Source of the DNA: an uncultured Steroidobacter sp.
GTDB lineage: Bacteria; Pseudomonadota; Gammaproteobacteria; Steroidobacterales; Steroidobacteraceae
Direction of reading: 5' to 3'
Length of the DNA: 64,000 bases
NCBI RefSeq assembly: GCF_937958065.1
Contig: NZ_CALFXI010000011.1
Span: forward strand, 62,001 to 126,000
Notes under the pieces: model-generated
The model's input: the letters and a program-made list of their open reading frames with translations, nothing else
What the model was told of the DNA's origin: nothing
Database searches by the model: none
Shown here: in pieces, positions 56,033 to 64,000 of the stretch
Layout of the letters: the number at the start of each line of letters is the position of its first letter
How positions within the stretch are numbered: the first letter of the stretch is position 1
Made by a program: the position numbers and the translations under genes

Positions 56033-56477
56033 GATCTTTCCTCGTCAGTGCCTGGCGCACCCGGGCCAGCAACGGCTCCGGAGTGACGAACTGCAAAGCA
56101 TGGGTTCTGGCATCCACCGCCACCTGCACGCTCCTGGCTCGCGCCAGGCGCTCCTGATCGGCGCTGCGCGTCACCAGATAGTTCATCGTGATCCGGTTTT
56201 CCCACTCGATCAGCGAGGCACGCACGTTCAGGCGATCGCCCATGCGCGCCGCGTGCAGATATTTCACATGCATTTCCACGATCGGCCACGCATAGCCGGA
56301 CTCGACCATGGTCTGGTAACCGAAGTCGAGCCGCTCCATCAGCGCCCAGCGCGCGGTCTCCAGGTATTTCAGATAATGGCCGTGCCACATGACACCGATG
56401 ATGTCGATGTCGTGGAAGGCCACGGTCACGTCGATGCTCGCGCTGATCGCGCCCTCTTTTCGTACTTCAGGGCGCAT
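56019..56477 (-). CDS. 4HBT/YbgC-type acyl thioesterase
   Basis: The 152-residue hotdog thioesterase contains VAFHDIDIIGVMWHGHYLKYLETAR (from near residue 19), the acyl-CoA/ACP thioesterase active region with the acidic residue and His of the YbgC/FadM family. It could release the finished acyl chain or clear misprimed ACPs. The start ATG 56477 lies five bases after the glycosyltransferase stop; the larger upstream frame is shadow of that gene. Confidence 0.85.
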   Translation of the reverse strand: MRPEVRKEGAISASIDVTVAFHDIDIIGVMWHGHYLKYLETARWALMERLDFGYQTMVESGYAWPIVEMHVKYLHAARMGDRLNVRASLIEWENRITMNYLVTRSADQERLARARSVQVAVDARTHALQFVTPEPLLARVRQALTRKDLGTT

Positions 56478-56482
56478 GTGCG

Positions 56483-57283
56483 TCAAGCATTCGCATCGCG
56501 CTCCCGCACGTCGGCGGCGGGCTTGGTCCGCACGATCTTCCGCCACAGCAGCACGGGCAAGCGGATCAGCATGCCGAGGGTGAGCCGGATGTGCAGCGTG
56601 GTCATGCGCACGTTGTCCAGGAACATGCGGAAGTGCGACACACCGTCGATCGGATAGGACACGCGCGTATCCAGCCAGCGCATCGGCACCTGGCGCCAGT
56701 GCAGCCGGACGATGATCTCCGAATCGAAGTCCATGCGTGGGCCGATGTGCTGCTGATCGGCCAGCTCGAGCGTGGTTTCGAGCGGATACAGACGGAAGCC
56801 GCACATCGAATCGATGATGTCGAACGACAGCGTCTCCAGCCACACCATGGCGTGCGTGAGATAGCGACCGTAGTAGCGCGCCTTCGGAATGCTGGCATCG
56901 AACACCGGGCGGCCGCAGATCACCGCATCGGGCGTTTCTCGCGCGGCTTCGACGAAGCGACGCGCGTCGGTCAACGTATGCTGACCGTCGGCATCGACCT
57001 GAATGGCGTGCGTGAATCCGAGCTTGGCCGCGCCCCGGAAGCCGGTGATCACAGCCACACCTTTGCCGCGATTGACGTCGTGACGTAACAGCGTGACTTC
57101 CGGCAGCTCGCCAAGGCGATCCAGCACTGCCGCGCACGCGGGGCTGCAGCCATCGTCGACCAGAATCACGGGCAATCCCTGCGCGCGCAGGCTGTTCACC
57201 ACCGTGCCGATCGCATGCTCGTGGTTGTACACGGGCACGACCACACAGACGGCAAACTTGGCGTTGAACTTGGCCGGGAGCAT
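56483..57283 (-). CDS. Family 2 glycosyltransferase of the pigment cluster
   Basis: The 266-residue GT-A enzyme has an N-terminal VVVPVYNHEHAIG, the metal-binding QVDADGQHT (DxD type) near residue 95, and a membrane-associating C-terminus (LTLGMLIRLPVLLWRKI). It may add the sugar or glycerol-type head that links aryl polyene to lipid. I used ATG 57283; a TTG 15 bases upstream would be in frame. It belongs to the leftward block, between ACP and thioesterase. Confidence 0.88.
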   Translation of the reverse strand: MLPAKFNAKFAVCVVVPVYNHEHAIGTVVNSLRAQGLPVILVDDGCSPACAAVLDRLGELPEVTLLRHDVNRGKGVAVITGFRGAAKLGFTHAIQVDADGQHTLTDARRFVEAARETPDAVICGRPVFDASIPKARYYGRYLTHAMVWLETLSFDIIDSMCGFRLYPLETTLELADQQHIGPRMDFDSEIIVRLHWRQVPMRWLDTRVSYPIDGVSHFRMFLDNVRMTTLHIRLTLGMLIRLPVLLWRKIVRTKPAADVRERDANA

Positions 57284-57310
57284 GACTGTCGATCTCAACC
57301 GTGGCGCGCG

Positions 57311-57559
57311 TCAGGCATGCAACAGCCGCTGCACGACTGTCGCCAGATCGTTGACCGTACGCACGGAACGGAAGTCCTCGGGCGTGACCTTGCGGCCGGT
57401 GTGCTTCTGCACTTCATCCATCAGATCAACCACGTCGATACTGTCGATCTCCAGATCTTCATACAGACGCGCTTCCGGCGTGATCCGCGCCGGCTCGAGC
57501 TCGAACAGCTCGACCAGCGTCAGGCGGATGCGTTCGAGGATTTCATCTTGCGACTGCAT
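57311..57559 (-). CDS. Acyl carrier protein 2 of the pigment cluster
   Basis: The 82-residue ACP has the phosphopantetheine at Ser40 in LEIDSIDVVDLMDE. Helices and the acidic second helix are normal for fatty-acid/PKS carriers. It is the first gene of the leftward block (57559-51524). One of the two ACPs likely carries the starter and the other malonyl units; sequence alone does not say which. Confidence 0.9.
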   Translation of the reverse strand: MQSQDEILERIRLTLVELFELEPARITPEARLYEDLEIDSIDVVDLMDEVQKHTGRKVTPEDFRSVRTVNDLATVVQRLLHA

Positions 57560-57728
57560 GAACTGCTCTGTTGGGGATCGGTGGCCTGGCGACGCGGCGT
57601 CTCGAGACCGCTTGGCGACTACCGCCAGGAGTTAAGCACGTCTGCGCGCGCTGCACCGGTCCGCGAACTTGGCGCGCAGTTTAATTCGGGGCGCACACAC
57701 CGTACAGCCGCGCCGGCCGTCGGAGGGA

Positions 57729-58550
57729 TTACGCCGCTTGCGCGCCGCGCCCCGCCAATACCTGCTGAAAGTGCCGATGCATGGCTTCGTTCAAGGCCCG
57801 TGATGCTAGCGGTAACGGCGTATTGCGGTAGGGACTTAAGTCCAGGTCGTCGCCCACGACCAGGCTGAAATGGGGGCGCCGGGCGGGAATCCGGTACCAG
57901 GGCTCGGATTTGGTCAGGGTGGTGGGCTGGCAGCGGATGTACACGGGCGTCAGCTCGGTCGCGGCCCGCAAGGCCACGTTGGCCGCTCCGCGGTGGAACA
58001 CCATGGGCTGATTCGGGCGCGTGCGTGTCCCTTCAGGAAAGATGATCAGCGACTGGCGTTCCCGCAGGGCCGTCGCCGCGCCTTCGATCATGGTCGCCGT
58101 CTGATCGTTGGGGATGAACTCCGCCAGCGTTACTGCCCAGCGGGTCAACGGGTTGCGCCACAAGCCCTGCTTGACCACGCAACTCGCGGTCGGAATGAAT
58201 GCCAGCAGAAAGACCACATCGATCAGCGTTGGATGATTCGCCACGATCAGCTGTCCATAGCGGCCCAGGCGCTCACGACCGTGGAATTCGTAGGTGAGCA
58301 CCCCGCCCCGATGCATTACGCCGATGAACATCCGCAATGCCGCGCTCATCACGGCGCGGGCCCGATCGCGCTTCACGTCGCGTGACGCCGGAATGAGCTT
58401 GACGATGGGCAGCAGGACCGCGCCGACGATCAGCGCGCCGATGCCGAACAGGGAAAAGCTGAACCCCGTCATGAATAGCCGCCAGTACCAGTAGTCCCGA
58501 CGCTCGGCGCTGTCGGCGGCTGGCTGGGCGAGTTGGGGTTCGGCGTTCAT
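57729..58550 (-). CDS. PlsC-like 1-acylglycerol-3-phosphate acyltransferase
   Basis: The protein has 273 residues. A membrane segment at about 27-54 precedes the PlsC domain with NHPTLID (the N-H-x4-D catalytic motif, near 103-109) and the FPEGTR motif (near 172-177). It transfers acyl chains from ACP or CoA to a lipid acceptor, here probably part of pigment lipid assembly. It is separated from the ACP by 169 bases with no feature I recognise, so it may have its own promoter, and is divergent from the phosphopantetheinyl transferase. Confidence 0.9.
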   Translation of the reverse strand: MNAEPQLAQPAADSAERRDYWYWRLFMTGFSFSLFGIGALIVGAVLLPIVKLIPASRDVKRDRARAVMSAALRMFIGVMHRGGVLTYEFHGRERLGRYGQLIVANHPTLIDVVFLLAFIPTASCVVKQGLWRNPLTRWAVTLAEFIPNDQTATMIEGAATALRERQSLIIFPEGTRTRPNQPMVFHRGAANVALRAATELTPVYIRCQPTTLTKSEPWYRIPARRPHFSLVVGDDLDLSPYRNTPLPLASRALNEAMHRHFQQVLAGRGAQAA

Positions 58551-58575
58551 GGGGAGGAATTATGATGCGGTTGTC

Positions 58576-59298
58576 ATGCACGGCAACCCACATGCGTCAG
58601 CGGCCCGGCCGTTCAGCCCGAATGGCCAATCGGCGGACACTCGTCCGACGCTGTGGCTGGCGTTTCCAACCGCGCGCGAGCATTTCGATGCCGCCACATT
58701 GTCCGCCATTGACCGCGCCCGCCTGAACGACTATCGCACCTCACGTCGGCGCGCGGATTTCGAAATCAGTCGGGCGTTACTCGCGACCGCCAATGTCGGC
58801 GCACGGGCGCACAGCATGAGCCACAGTTGCGAGCACGCGGCGTTGTTGACGGCCCCGGACGGATGGCGAATCGGAGTCGATCTGGAAATCAATCGAGCTC
58901 GCGACGTGCTCAAACTCGCGCGATTTGGTTTCCATGAAGACGAGGTGCGAGCGATCGAGTCCGCGGCTCCCGAAGCTCGGCAGGCGCTGTTCTATACCCT
59001 GTGGACGTTGAAGGAATCGTTCGCGAAGGCCCTGCAGATGGAGCTGGTCGACGCGCTTCGCCAATGCGTGTTCTGGAAAGACGGCAAGGCGTGGCAAGGG
59101 CGCGTGCCAACGAGCACGCCTTGGGCGGCGGCGGTTTTTCAGCCGCGATCGGACCTCTTCCTGGCTGCCGCGTGGCTTGGGGATGCGACGGTCGCGGCGC
59201 TGGAGCTGTGGGAATGGCCGCCAAAAGTGCGCGGCGAGTGGCCGCTCATTGCTGCTTGCGCAAGCGCTCCCTCAACAGCTGACGCTGCTCCGGCGTGA
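58576..59298 (+). CDS. 4'-Phosphopantetheinyl transferase (Sfp/ApeB-like)
   Basis: The 240-residue enzyme transfers phosphopantetheine from CoA to the serine of ACPs. It has the Sfp-type signature GVDLEI (Mg2+ ligands) and WTLKESFAKAL, plus RRRADFEISRALLA at the N-side. It is the natural activator of the two ACPs in the cluster. The start is uncertain: ATG 58549 is in frame but overlaps the divergent acyltransferase start, and ATG 58576 has no well-spaced ribosome binding site. Its 3' end overlaps the convergent DUF3106 gene by 53 bases. Confidence 0.87.
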   Translation: MHGNPHASAARPFSPNGQSADTRPTLWLAFPTAREHFDAATLSAIDRARLNDYRTSRRRADFEISRALLATANVGARAHSMSHSCEHAALLTAPDGWRIGVDLEINRARDVLKLARFGFHEDEVRAIESAAPEARQALFYTLWTLKESFAKALQMELVDALRQCVFWKDGKAWQGRVPTSTPWAAAVFQPRSDLFLAAAWLGDATVAALELWEWPPKVRGEWPLIAACASAPSTADAAPA

Positions 59299-59722
59299 GT
59301 TGCTGGAATTGGCGGCGGAGCTGCTGCCGTTGTTCCGGTGGGAGCTCCTGGAAGCGGCGATAGTTGTCGCGAATCCGCGTTTGCTGCTCGGGCGGCAGCT
59401 GCTTGAACTCCCTGAACATGCGGCGGATCTCGCGCCGTTGCTCCACATCCAGCGAGCGCCAGCGCTGAAACCGCTGCTTCGCCTGCTGGCGCTGTTCCGG
59501 CGTCATGTTCAGCCAGCGCTGCGAGCCGTTGGCCAGCAACTGCTGGCGGACGGCCGGCAAATCGGCCCAGCGCGACTCGAATGTGGCCAACAATTGCTGC
59601 TGCTCGGGGGAGAGCTCTTGCCAGCCCACCCCAGCGCCAGCCGCCTGCGCACCCGCGGGCGAGCCCATCAGCAGGAGGGCACTCAAGATCAGGGACAGCA
59701 GACAGATCAGCCGAGTAGTCAT
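59246..59722 (-). CDS. Exported DUF3106-family protein
   Basis: The 158-residue exported protein has a signal peptide (about 1-27, ending AGAQA). The mature region is highly charged and Gln/Arg-rich, with repeated L-P-P-E-Q-R-Q-Q-L type units, characteristic of DUF3106, and appears all-helical. It is the third member of a conserved gene trio with a sigma factor and a DUF3619 membrane protein. It may sense or respond to periplasmic stress. Function unknown. Confidence 0.82.
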   Translation of the reverse strand: MTTRLICLLSLILSALLLMGSPAGAQAAGAGVGWQELSPEQQQLLATFESRWADLPAVRQQLLANGSQRWLNMTPEQRQQAKQRFQRWRSLDVEQRREIRRMFREFKQLPPEQQTRIRDNYRRFQELPPEQRQQLRRQFQQLTPEQRQLLRERLRKQQ

Positions 59723-59898
59723 CGTACTTCCACGGCCGGCTTGGCCGCCTCGCTCCACTTGTCGCCATCTCCCTCCATCTTGGCTATATCTTCGGTCAAA
59801 GCGCGAGCCGACGGATGGAACGGGCGGCCGCGTGGGCATCGACGCCGGTCAGCCATCCAACTCGGCAATAGCAGCGCTGTTTTCATCTCTCAGCCCTG

Positions 59899-60258
59899 TT
59901 ATTTGTCCGCGCCCGCGCCCTGATCGGCCAGCCAGGCGTAGAACTCAACGTCCCGAATCAGCTCGAAACTGTCGGCATCAGCGACAATTTCGATGTCATC
60001 GAGCCATGCGGCGGCATCATCCGGTCTGGATGCCTGCCCGCCGGGACGGATCAGGATCAGTGCAATGAGTGCCGCCACTGCCAGACCGCCGAGCGGAGCA
60101 GCGAGCCAAAAACGGCGGCCCGAGCCCTTATTCATTTCAGCCAGCGCACGCTGTCGCGCTTGGTTCAGCCGCGACCGAGTGCGCGCGTCGATGCGCTCCA
60201 CGCTTTCTTCGAACAGCTCGCGGCTGCGCTCTTCCAACGGGTCGGGCGTGTTCACCAT
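59899..60258 (-). CDS. DUF3619-type membrane protein (putative anti-sigma-like)
   Basis: The 119-residue protein has an N-terminal cytoplasmic part with SVERIDARTRSRLNQARQRALAEM (characteristic of DUF3619), one membrane segment (about 50-70), and a C-terminal acidic periplasmic domain (DDIEIVADADSFELIRDVEFYAWLAD). Its location right after an ECF sigma gene, overlapping it by seven bases, suggests it acts on that sigma factor. The anti-sigma role is inferred, not shown. Confidence 0.8.
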   Translation of the reverse strand: MVNTPDPLEERSRELFEESVERIDARTRSRLNQARQRALAEMNKGSGRRFWLAAPLGGLAVAALIALILIRPGGQASRPDDAAAWLDDIEIVADADSFELIRDVEFYAWLADQGAGADK

Positions 60259-60890
60259 GCGGTCCCCAACTGCTCTCGGAGCGCATGAACCGCGCGCGAG
60301 TAGTGCGTCTTGACGCTGCCTTCACTGCAGCCCATTGCCACGGCGGTCTGCGCGACATCCAGGCCTTCGAAGTTACGCAGCATGAATGCCTCTTGTTGCC
60401 GCCCGGGCAGCTCGCCGAGCGCGCGCTCCAGCCGGGCCATGGCTTGATCGGTCGCGAGCAGATCGTGCGGCTGGGGGCGCGCGTCGGCGACGCCTTCATA
60501 AGGATCGGCGGCCTCGTCCTCCTCGCTCTTCCAACCTGGCAGCCAGCCCATCAGCCTGGCGCGCACTTTCCGACGGCGCTGACAGTCGCGGATCCGGTTC
60601 TGAAGAATTCGGTAGAACAGCGGCCGCCATTCCTCGGCCGGCCGCTGGCCGTAGTGACGCGCCAGCTGCAGCATCGCGTCCTGTACGATATCCAGCGCAT
60701 CGTCGTCGTCACGCACGGCAATCCTGGCGATGCGGAACGCACGCTTCTCGACGCTGACGAGAAAGCGATCCAGCGTGCGCACCTGACACAGAGACTGTTC
60801 CTCCACGGCGGCCGGGATATCGCCCTGCCCGAGGTTGAGCAATGCCCAGGCTGGGGAAGAGATTGCGCGCAGAGTAGCAGAGGGCCGCAT
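60252..60890 (-). CDS. ECF-type RNA polymerase sigma factor
   Basis: The 212-residue sigma-70 family protein has only regions 2 and 4. Region 2 (about 50-115) has RDDDDALDIVQDAMLQLARHYG and WRPLFYRILQNRIRDCQRRR. Region 4 (about 155-205) has LPGRQQEAFMLRNFEGLDVAQTAVAMGCSEGSVKTHYSRAVHALR with the helix-turn-helix. The linker between them is long and acidic. The start at ATG 60890 has GGAAG five bases upstream; a GTG at 60806 would give a shorter form. It leads the trio with the DUF3619 and DUF3106 genes. Confidence 0.9.
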   Translation of the reverse strand: MRPSATLRAISSPAWALLNLGQGDIPAAVEEQSLCQVRTLDRFLVSVEKRAFRIARIAVRDDDDALDIVQDAMLQLARHYGQRPAEEWRPLFYRILQNRIRDCQRRRKVRARLMGWLPGWKSEEDEAADPYEGVADARPQPHDLLATDQAMARLERALGELPGRQQEAFMLRNFEGLDVAQTAVAMGCSEGSVKTHYSRAVHALREQLGTAW

Positions 60891-61008
60891 GCGTACTTCC
60901 AGACCTTCGGTGATGGCCACATCCACCAAGCAACGCCGCTGACTGCGCGCGGTTGACAAAGGAATCGCGGGCGAGCCCATGACTGCGAAGTGTGCGGTCC
61001 GTCTAAAA

Positions 61009-61046
61009 ATTGAGCACTGACGAAACTAGTCCGTGGATTGAGCACT
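61009..61046 (+). repeat. Direct repeat in the priA upstream region
   Basis: ATTGAGCACT occurs at 61009-61018 and again at 61037-61046, start to start 28 bases. The copies lie in different reading frames relative to the long priA frame, which argues that this stretch is not coding and that priA starts downstream. It could bind a regulator. Confidence 0.5.
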
Positions 61047-61090
61047 TGAGTCGCTTCACCCCAAACAATGCACAGAGTTGTCCACAGGTT

Positions 61091-63295
61091 TTGTGCATAG
61101 ACCGGACACCGTACCTGGCGGTCGCGATCGACACTCCGCTGCGGCAGGTGTTCGACTATCGCGCGCCCGCCGACGCCGCGGCGGGCGCGGGCTTTCGCGT
61201 GTGGGTGCCGTTCGGGCGGCGTCGTGTCGTCGGCGTAGTCGTCGAAGGCCGGGATCAAACCGACGTTCCGCCGAACAAACTGCGCGCGGCGCTCGAAGTT
61301 ATCGACAGCGAGCCGACGTTCGATGCCGATCTGTTGTCGTTGCTGACCTGGGCCGCGGAGTATTACCGCCATCCAATTGGTGAGGTGCTCACCTCGGCCA
61401 TGCCGGTGCTGCTGAGGGGTGGCGCGCCGCTGCGCCAAGAGAAGTTCCTCTGGCGACTGACGGAACTGGGCCGGGAGCAGGCGCTCGCGAAATTACCCGC
61501 GCGATCCGTTCGCCTGCGCGCCATCGCCGAGTACCTCACGAAGCATGAGCAAGCGCCCGCCTCCGAGGTTCTGGGCGCGACCGAAAGCCCGTCCTCAGCA
61601 CTGAGAAATCTGGCAGAGCGCGGATTCGTCGAGCAATTCGTTCGCGAGCAGGTGGAGACAGTGCAGCCCGTCTCGATCGTGCGCGAAGGACCACCGCTCA
61701 ACGAAGCCCAATCCGCCGCGGTTGAGCGAATAGAGAGCACCCTCGGCACCTTCGCCTCTCACCTGCTTTATGGCGTGACTGGAAGCGGCAAGACCGAGGT
61801 GTATTTGCACGTGATCGCGGCCGTTCTCGCGCGCGGTCAGCAAGTGCTGGTGCTCGTGCCCGAAATCGCGCTGACGCCGCAGTTGATCTCACGCTTCCGT
61901 GGGCGCTTCGATGCGCCACTTGCAGTTCTACACTCGGGTTTGAACGACACGGAGCGCCTGGCGGCGTGGCGGGACGCTCGCGAAGGCACGGCTCGCATCA
62001 TCATTGGCACACGTTCGGCGATCTTTACGCCGCTGCTGCATCCCGGGCTGATCATCATCGATGAAGAGCACGATGGATCCTTCAAACAACAGGACGGTTT
62101 CCGCTACTCGGCGCGCGACCTCTCGCTCGTGCGCGCACAGAGACTGGGCATCCCAGTCGTGCTCGGCTCCGCGACGCCGTCGCTGGAAACATTGGCGCGC
62201 GCTCGCAAACAACCGGAAACCCTCTCGCATCTCCCTCACCGTGCCGGCAGCGCGCGCCCACCGCAGCTCGCCCTGATCGATCTGCGCCAGCACGGCGCGA
62301 CCCAGGGCATCGCCACGCCGACCGTGATGACCATTCGTCGGCATCTGGATGCGGGCGGCCAGGTGATGCTTTTCATCAACCGCCGCGGTTACGCGCCGGT
62401 GCTGTTCTGTCCGAACTGCGGGTGGTCGGCCCACTGCCGCCGATGCGACGCTCATCTGACGGTCCACGCGCGCGGCCGCGATCTGATCTGTCATCACTGT
62501 GGCGCGCAGGAACCCATGCCTCCCGGATGCTCCAGCTGTTTCGCCGACGTCAAACCCGTCGGCCAGGGCACGGAGCGCATCGAAGAGGCGCTTCAGCAAT
62601 TGTTTCCAGAGGCGCCGATGGCGCGCATCGATCGCGACAGCATGCGGCGCAAGGGCGAGCTCGAAGAAACACTCGCCCGAGTGAATCGCGGCGAAGTCCG
62701 CATCCTGGTCGGCACCCAGATGCTGACCAAAGGCCACGATTTCCCGCAGGTCACCCTGGTGGTGGTCCTGAATGCCGACCAGGGGCTTTTCAGCACGGAC
62801 TTTCGCGCACCGGAACGCCTCGCCCAGACCATCGTGCAGGTCGCCGGCCGCGCGGGCCGCGCCGATCGGCCCGGTGAAGTGCTGATTCAGACGGAATATC
62901 CGGAGCATCCGCTGCTCACGCTGCTGCTGACAGGCGGCTACGCGGCTTTTGCCGACGGCGCATTGACCGAACGTGAACAAAGCGGCTGGCCGCCCTTTGC
63001 CCGTATCGCGCTGCTGCGCGCGGAGGCGACCACGCAGGATGCGCCGCTGAGATTCCTGCAAGACGCACACGATCTGGCGGTCGACTTCCCGGTTCGCGGT
63101 GTACAGTTGCTCGGTCCCGCGCCTGCGCCGATGGAGCGCCGCGCCGGCCGTTTCCGGGCTCAGCTGTTGTTACGCGCCCCCAGCCACTCGCCCTTGCAGA
63201 AGTTTCTAAGCGGCTGGCTGCCGCTGCTGTCCATGCTGCCGGAGGCGCGCCGGGTCCGGTGGTCGATCGATGTGGATGCGGCCGAGTTGAGTTGA
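61091..63295 (+). CDS. priA: Primosomal protein N' (replication restart helicase PriA)
   Basis: This superfamily 2 DNA helicase reloads the replisome at stalled forks. From TTG 61091 it has 734 residues, matching E. coli PriA (732). An N-terminal 3'BD domain starts YLAVAIDTPLRQVFDY. Walker A is GVTGSGKTE, and the DEEHD box is in LIIIDEEHDGSFKQ. The zinc cluster has eight cysteines in CPNCGWSAHCRRCD and CHHCG...CSSC. GTQMLTKGHDFPQV and AGRAGRADRPG are later helicase motifs. A TTG at 61010 would add 27 residues, but it lies in a repeat-bearing region that looks non-coding. Confidence 0.95.
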   Translation: MCIDRTPYLAVAIDTPLRQVFDYRAPADAAAGAGFRVWVPFGRRRVVGVVVEGRDQTDVPPNKLRAALEVIDSEPTFDADLLSLLTWAAEYYRHPIGEVLTSAMPVLLRGGAPLRQEKFLWRLTELGREQALAKLPARSVRLRAIAEYLTKHEQAPASEVLGATESPSSALRNLAERGFVEQFVREQVETVQPVSIVREGPPLNEAQSAAVERIESTLGTFASHLLYGVTGSGKTEVYLHVIAAVLARGQQVLVLVPEIALTPQLISRFRGRFDAPLAVLHSGLNDTERLAAWRDAREGTARIIIGTRSAIFTPLLHPGLIIIDEEHDGSFKQQDGFRYSARDLSLVRAQRLGIPVVLGSATPSLETLARARKQPETLSHLPHRAGSARPPQLALIDLRQHGATQGIATPTVMTIRRHLDAGGQVMLFINRRGYAPVLFCPNCGWSAHCRRCDAHLTVHARGRDLICHHCGAQEPMPPGCSSCFADVKPVGQGTERIEEALQQLFPEAPMARIDRDSMRRKGELEETLARVNRGEVRILVGTQMLTKGHDFPQVTLVVVLNADQGLFSTDFRAPERLAQTIVQVAGRAGRADRPGEVLIQTEYPEHPLLTLLLTGGYAAFADGALTEREQSGWPPFARIALLRAEATTQDAPLRFLQDAHDLAVDFPVRGVQLLGPAPAPMERRAGRFRAQLLLRAPSHSPLQKFLSGWLPLLSMLPEARRVRWSIDVDAAELS

Positions 63296-63331
63296 GTACA
63301 CTGTCACGAACGTCACTCTCCCCTGCTCTTT

Positions 63332-64000
63332 GTGAAGTACCAGATCGAACGCCTCGTACAGGCCGCCCTGGCCTGTCTGCCTCCTGACATTGTCCCCGCG
63401 GATGTGCATCCCACCGTGGAAGTCGAGCGCACGCGCGATGCCGCGCATGGCGATTTCGCGACAAACATTGCGTTGCAGCTGGCCAAGCCCGCGCGCAAGA
63501 ACCCGCGCCAGCTGGCGCAGGCCATCGTCGACTGCATTCCCGCGAGCGAGCTGGTCACCAAGATCGAGATCGCCGGACCCGGCTTCATCAATTTCCATTT
63601 TTCGCCGCAGGCGTATCAGCAGGAGCTGTCACGCATTTTCGATCTCGGCGTGGCCTATGGTTACAACAAGCGCGGCGCCGGCCAGAGCGTGGTCGTGGAA
63701 TTCGTGTCGGCAAATCCCACCGGCCCCCTGCACGTCGGGCATGGGCGGCAAGCCGCGCTCGGCGACGCGCTCGCGGCGCTGTTGCAATCGCAGGGGTATC
63801 CGGTCAGCCGTGAGTTCTACTACAACGACGCTGGCGTCCAGATCCAGAACCTCGCGCTGTCCGTCCAGGCCCGCGCACGCGGTTACAAGCCTGGCGATCC
63901 GGAATGGCAGGAAGGTTGGTACGCGGGCGAGTACATCCAGGACATCGCCAATGACTTCCTCGCGCGCAAGACCGTGCACGCCTTCGACGGCGAGCCGATC
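63332..64000 (+). CDS. argS: Arginyl-tRNA synthetase, 5' part (runs off the window)
   Basis: This is a class I aminoacyl-tRNA synthetase charging tRNA-Arg. The first 223 codons are present and open to the window edge. GTG 63332 is the likely start. The N-terminal Add-1 domain (about 1-100) carries [23 protein letters not shown]. The catalytic domain opens with [28 protein letters not shown], which contains the HIGH-type motif HVGH, then [15 protein letters not shown]. The C-terminal two thirds lie outside the window. It follows priA by 36 bases on the same strand. Confidence 0.95.
   Translation, partial: MKYQIERLVQAALACLPPDIVPADVHPTVEVERTRDAAHGDFATNIALQLAKPARKNPRQLAQAIVDCIPASELVTKIEIAGPGFINFHFSPQAYQQELSRIFDLGVAYGYNKRGAGQSVVVEFVSANPTGPLHVGHGRQAALGDALAALLQSQGYPVSREFYYNDAGVQIQNLALSVQARARGYKPGDPEWQEGWYAGEYIQDIANDFLARKTVHAFDGEPI

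Larger units (their letters stand above)
41099..59298. other. Aryl polyene (xanthomonadin-like) biosynthetic gene cluster
   Basis: About 20 genes in blocks: rightward 41099-46502 (export and attachment plus two dehydratases), leftward 46486-50378 (FAD protein, KS pair, ACP), a rightward chorismatase at 50525, leftward 51524-57559 (ligase, KS, KR, halogenase-like, thioesterase, glycosyltransferase, ACP), then PlsC-like and phosphopantetheinyl transferase genes. The outline follows type II PKS aryl polyene clusters. The chorismatase and halogenase-family genes bring it closest to xanthomonadin. No ammonia lyase or aryl methyltransferase is present. Confidence 0.88.

Overview
High-GC, densely packed gammaproteobacterial chromosome. 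The E. coli-type GshA, split PntA, a PEP-CTERM protein, the sigma factor/DUF3619/DUF3106 trio, S46 and M14 peptidases and a xanthomonadin-like aryl polyene cluster point to the Xanthomonadales/Nevskiales/Steroidobacter side of the class. That placement is inferred from gene content only. I see no tRNA, rRNA, CRISPR array, insertion sequence or phage gene.

Layout. 1-3.3 kb: a small unknown ORF, gshA and a membrane diguanylate cyclase. 3.4-8.9 kb: a compact cassette of ethanolamine-type permease, glutamine-synthetase-like ligase, aldehyde dehydrogenase and iron alcohol dehydrogenase, which reads as a gamma-glutamylation route for ethanolamine or a similar amino alcohol. 9-12.2 kb: a DUF2845 protein, a MATE exporter and a FadI-type thiolase. 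12.2-13.45 kb: a 686-base intergenic region ending in a consensus sigma-54 promoter, a PEP-CTERM exported protein and a clear terminator. 13.6-28.3 kb: hemH, a VOC protein, an S46 peptidase, two YceI proteins with a cytochrome b561, a long acetyl-CoA hydrolase/transferase, a beta-helical DUF4097 protein, a ketosamine-kinase-like protein, pyrF, a 2OG dioxygenase, an M14 peptidase, and TPR and DUF4124 proteins. 28.4-29.9 kb: an overlapping pair of 5'-3' exonuclease and HNH endonuclease. 30-37.9 kb: a five-gene operon of response regulator, kinase, RND pump, adaptor and outer-membrane channel. 38-40.9 kb: pntAA-pntAB-pntB.

41.1-59.3 kb is the main accessory region, a complete-looking aryl polyene pigment cluster of about 20 genes. 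A XanB2-like chorismatase would make the hydroxybenzoate starter. An AMP-ligase would load it on one of two ACPs. Two ketosynthases, a chain-length-factor-like partner, a ketoreductase and two hotdog dehydratases would build the polyene. A phosphopantetheinyl transferase would activate the ACPs. Two acyltransferases, a glycosyltransferase, a thioesterase, a LolA-like protein and an MMPL transporter would attach and move the product to the outer membrane. Two FAD proteins of the flavin-halogenase superfamily sit in the cluster. One keeps the catalytic-lysine position and the other appears to have lost it.

59.2-64 kb: the DUF3106/DUF3619/ECF sigma trio, priA, and the 5' part of argS, which runs off the window.
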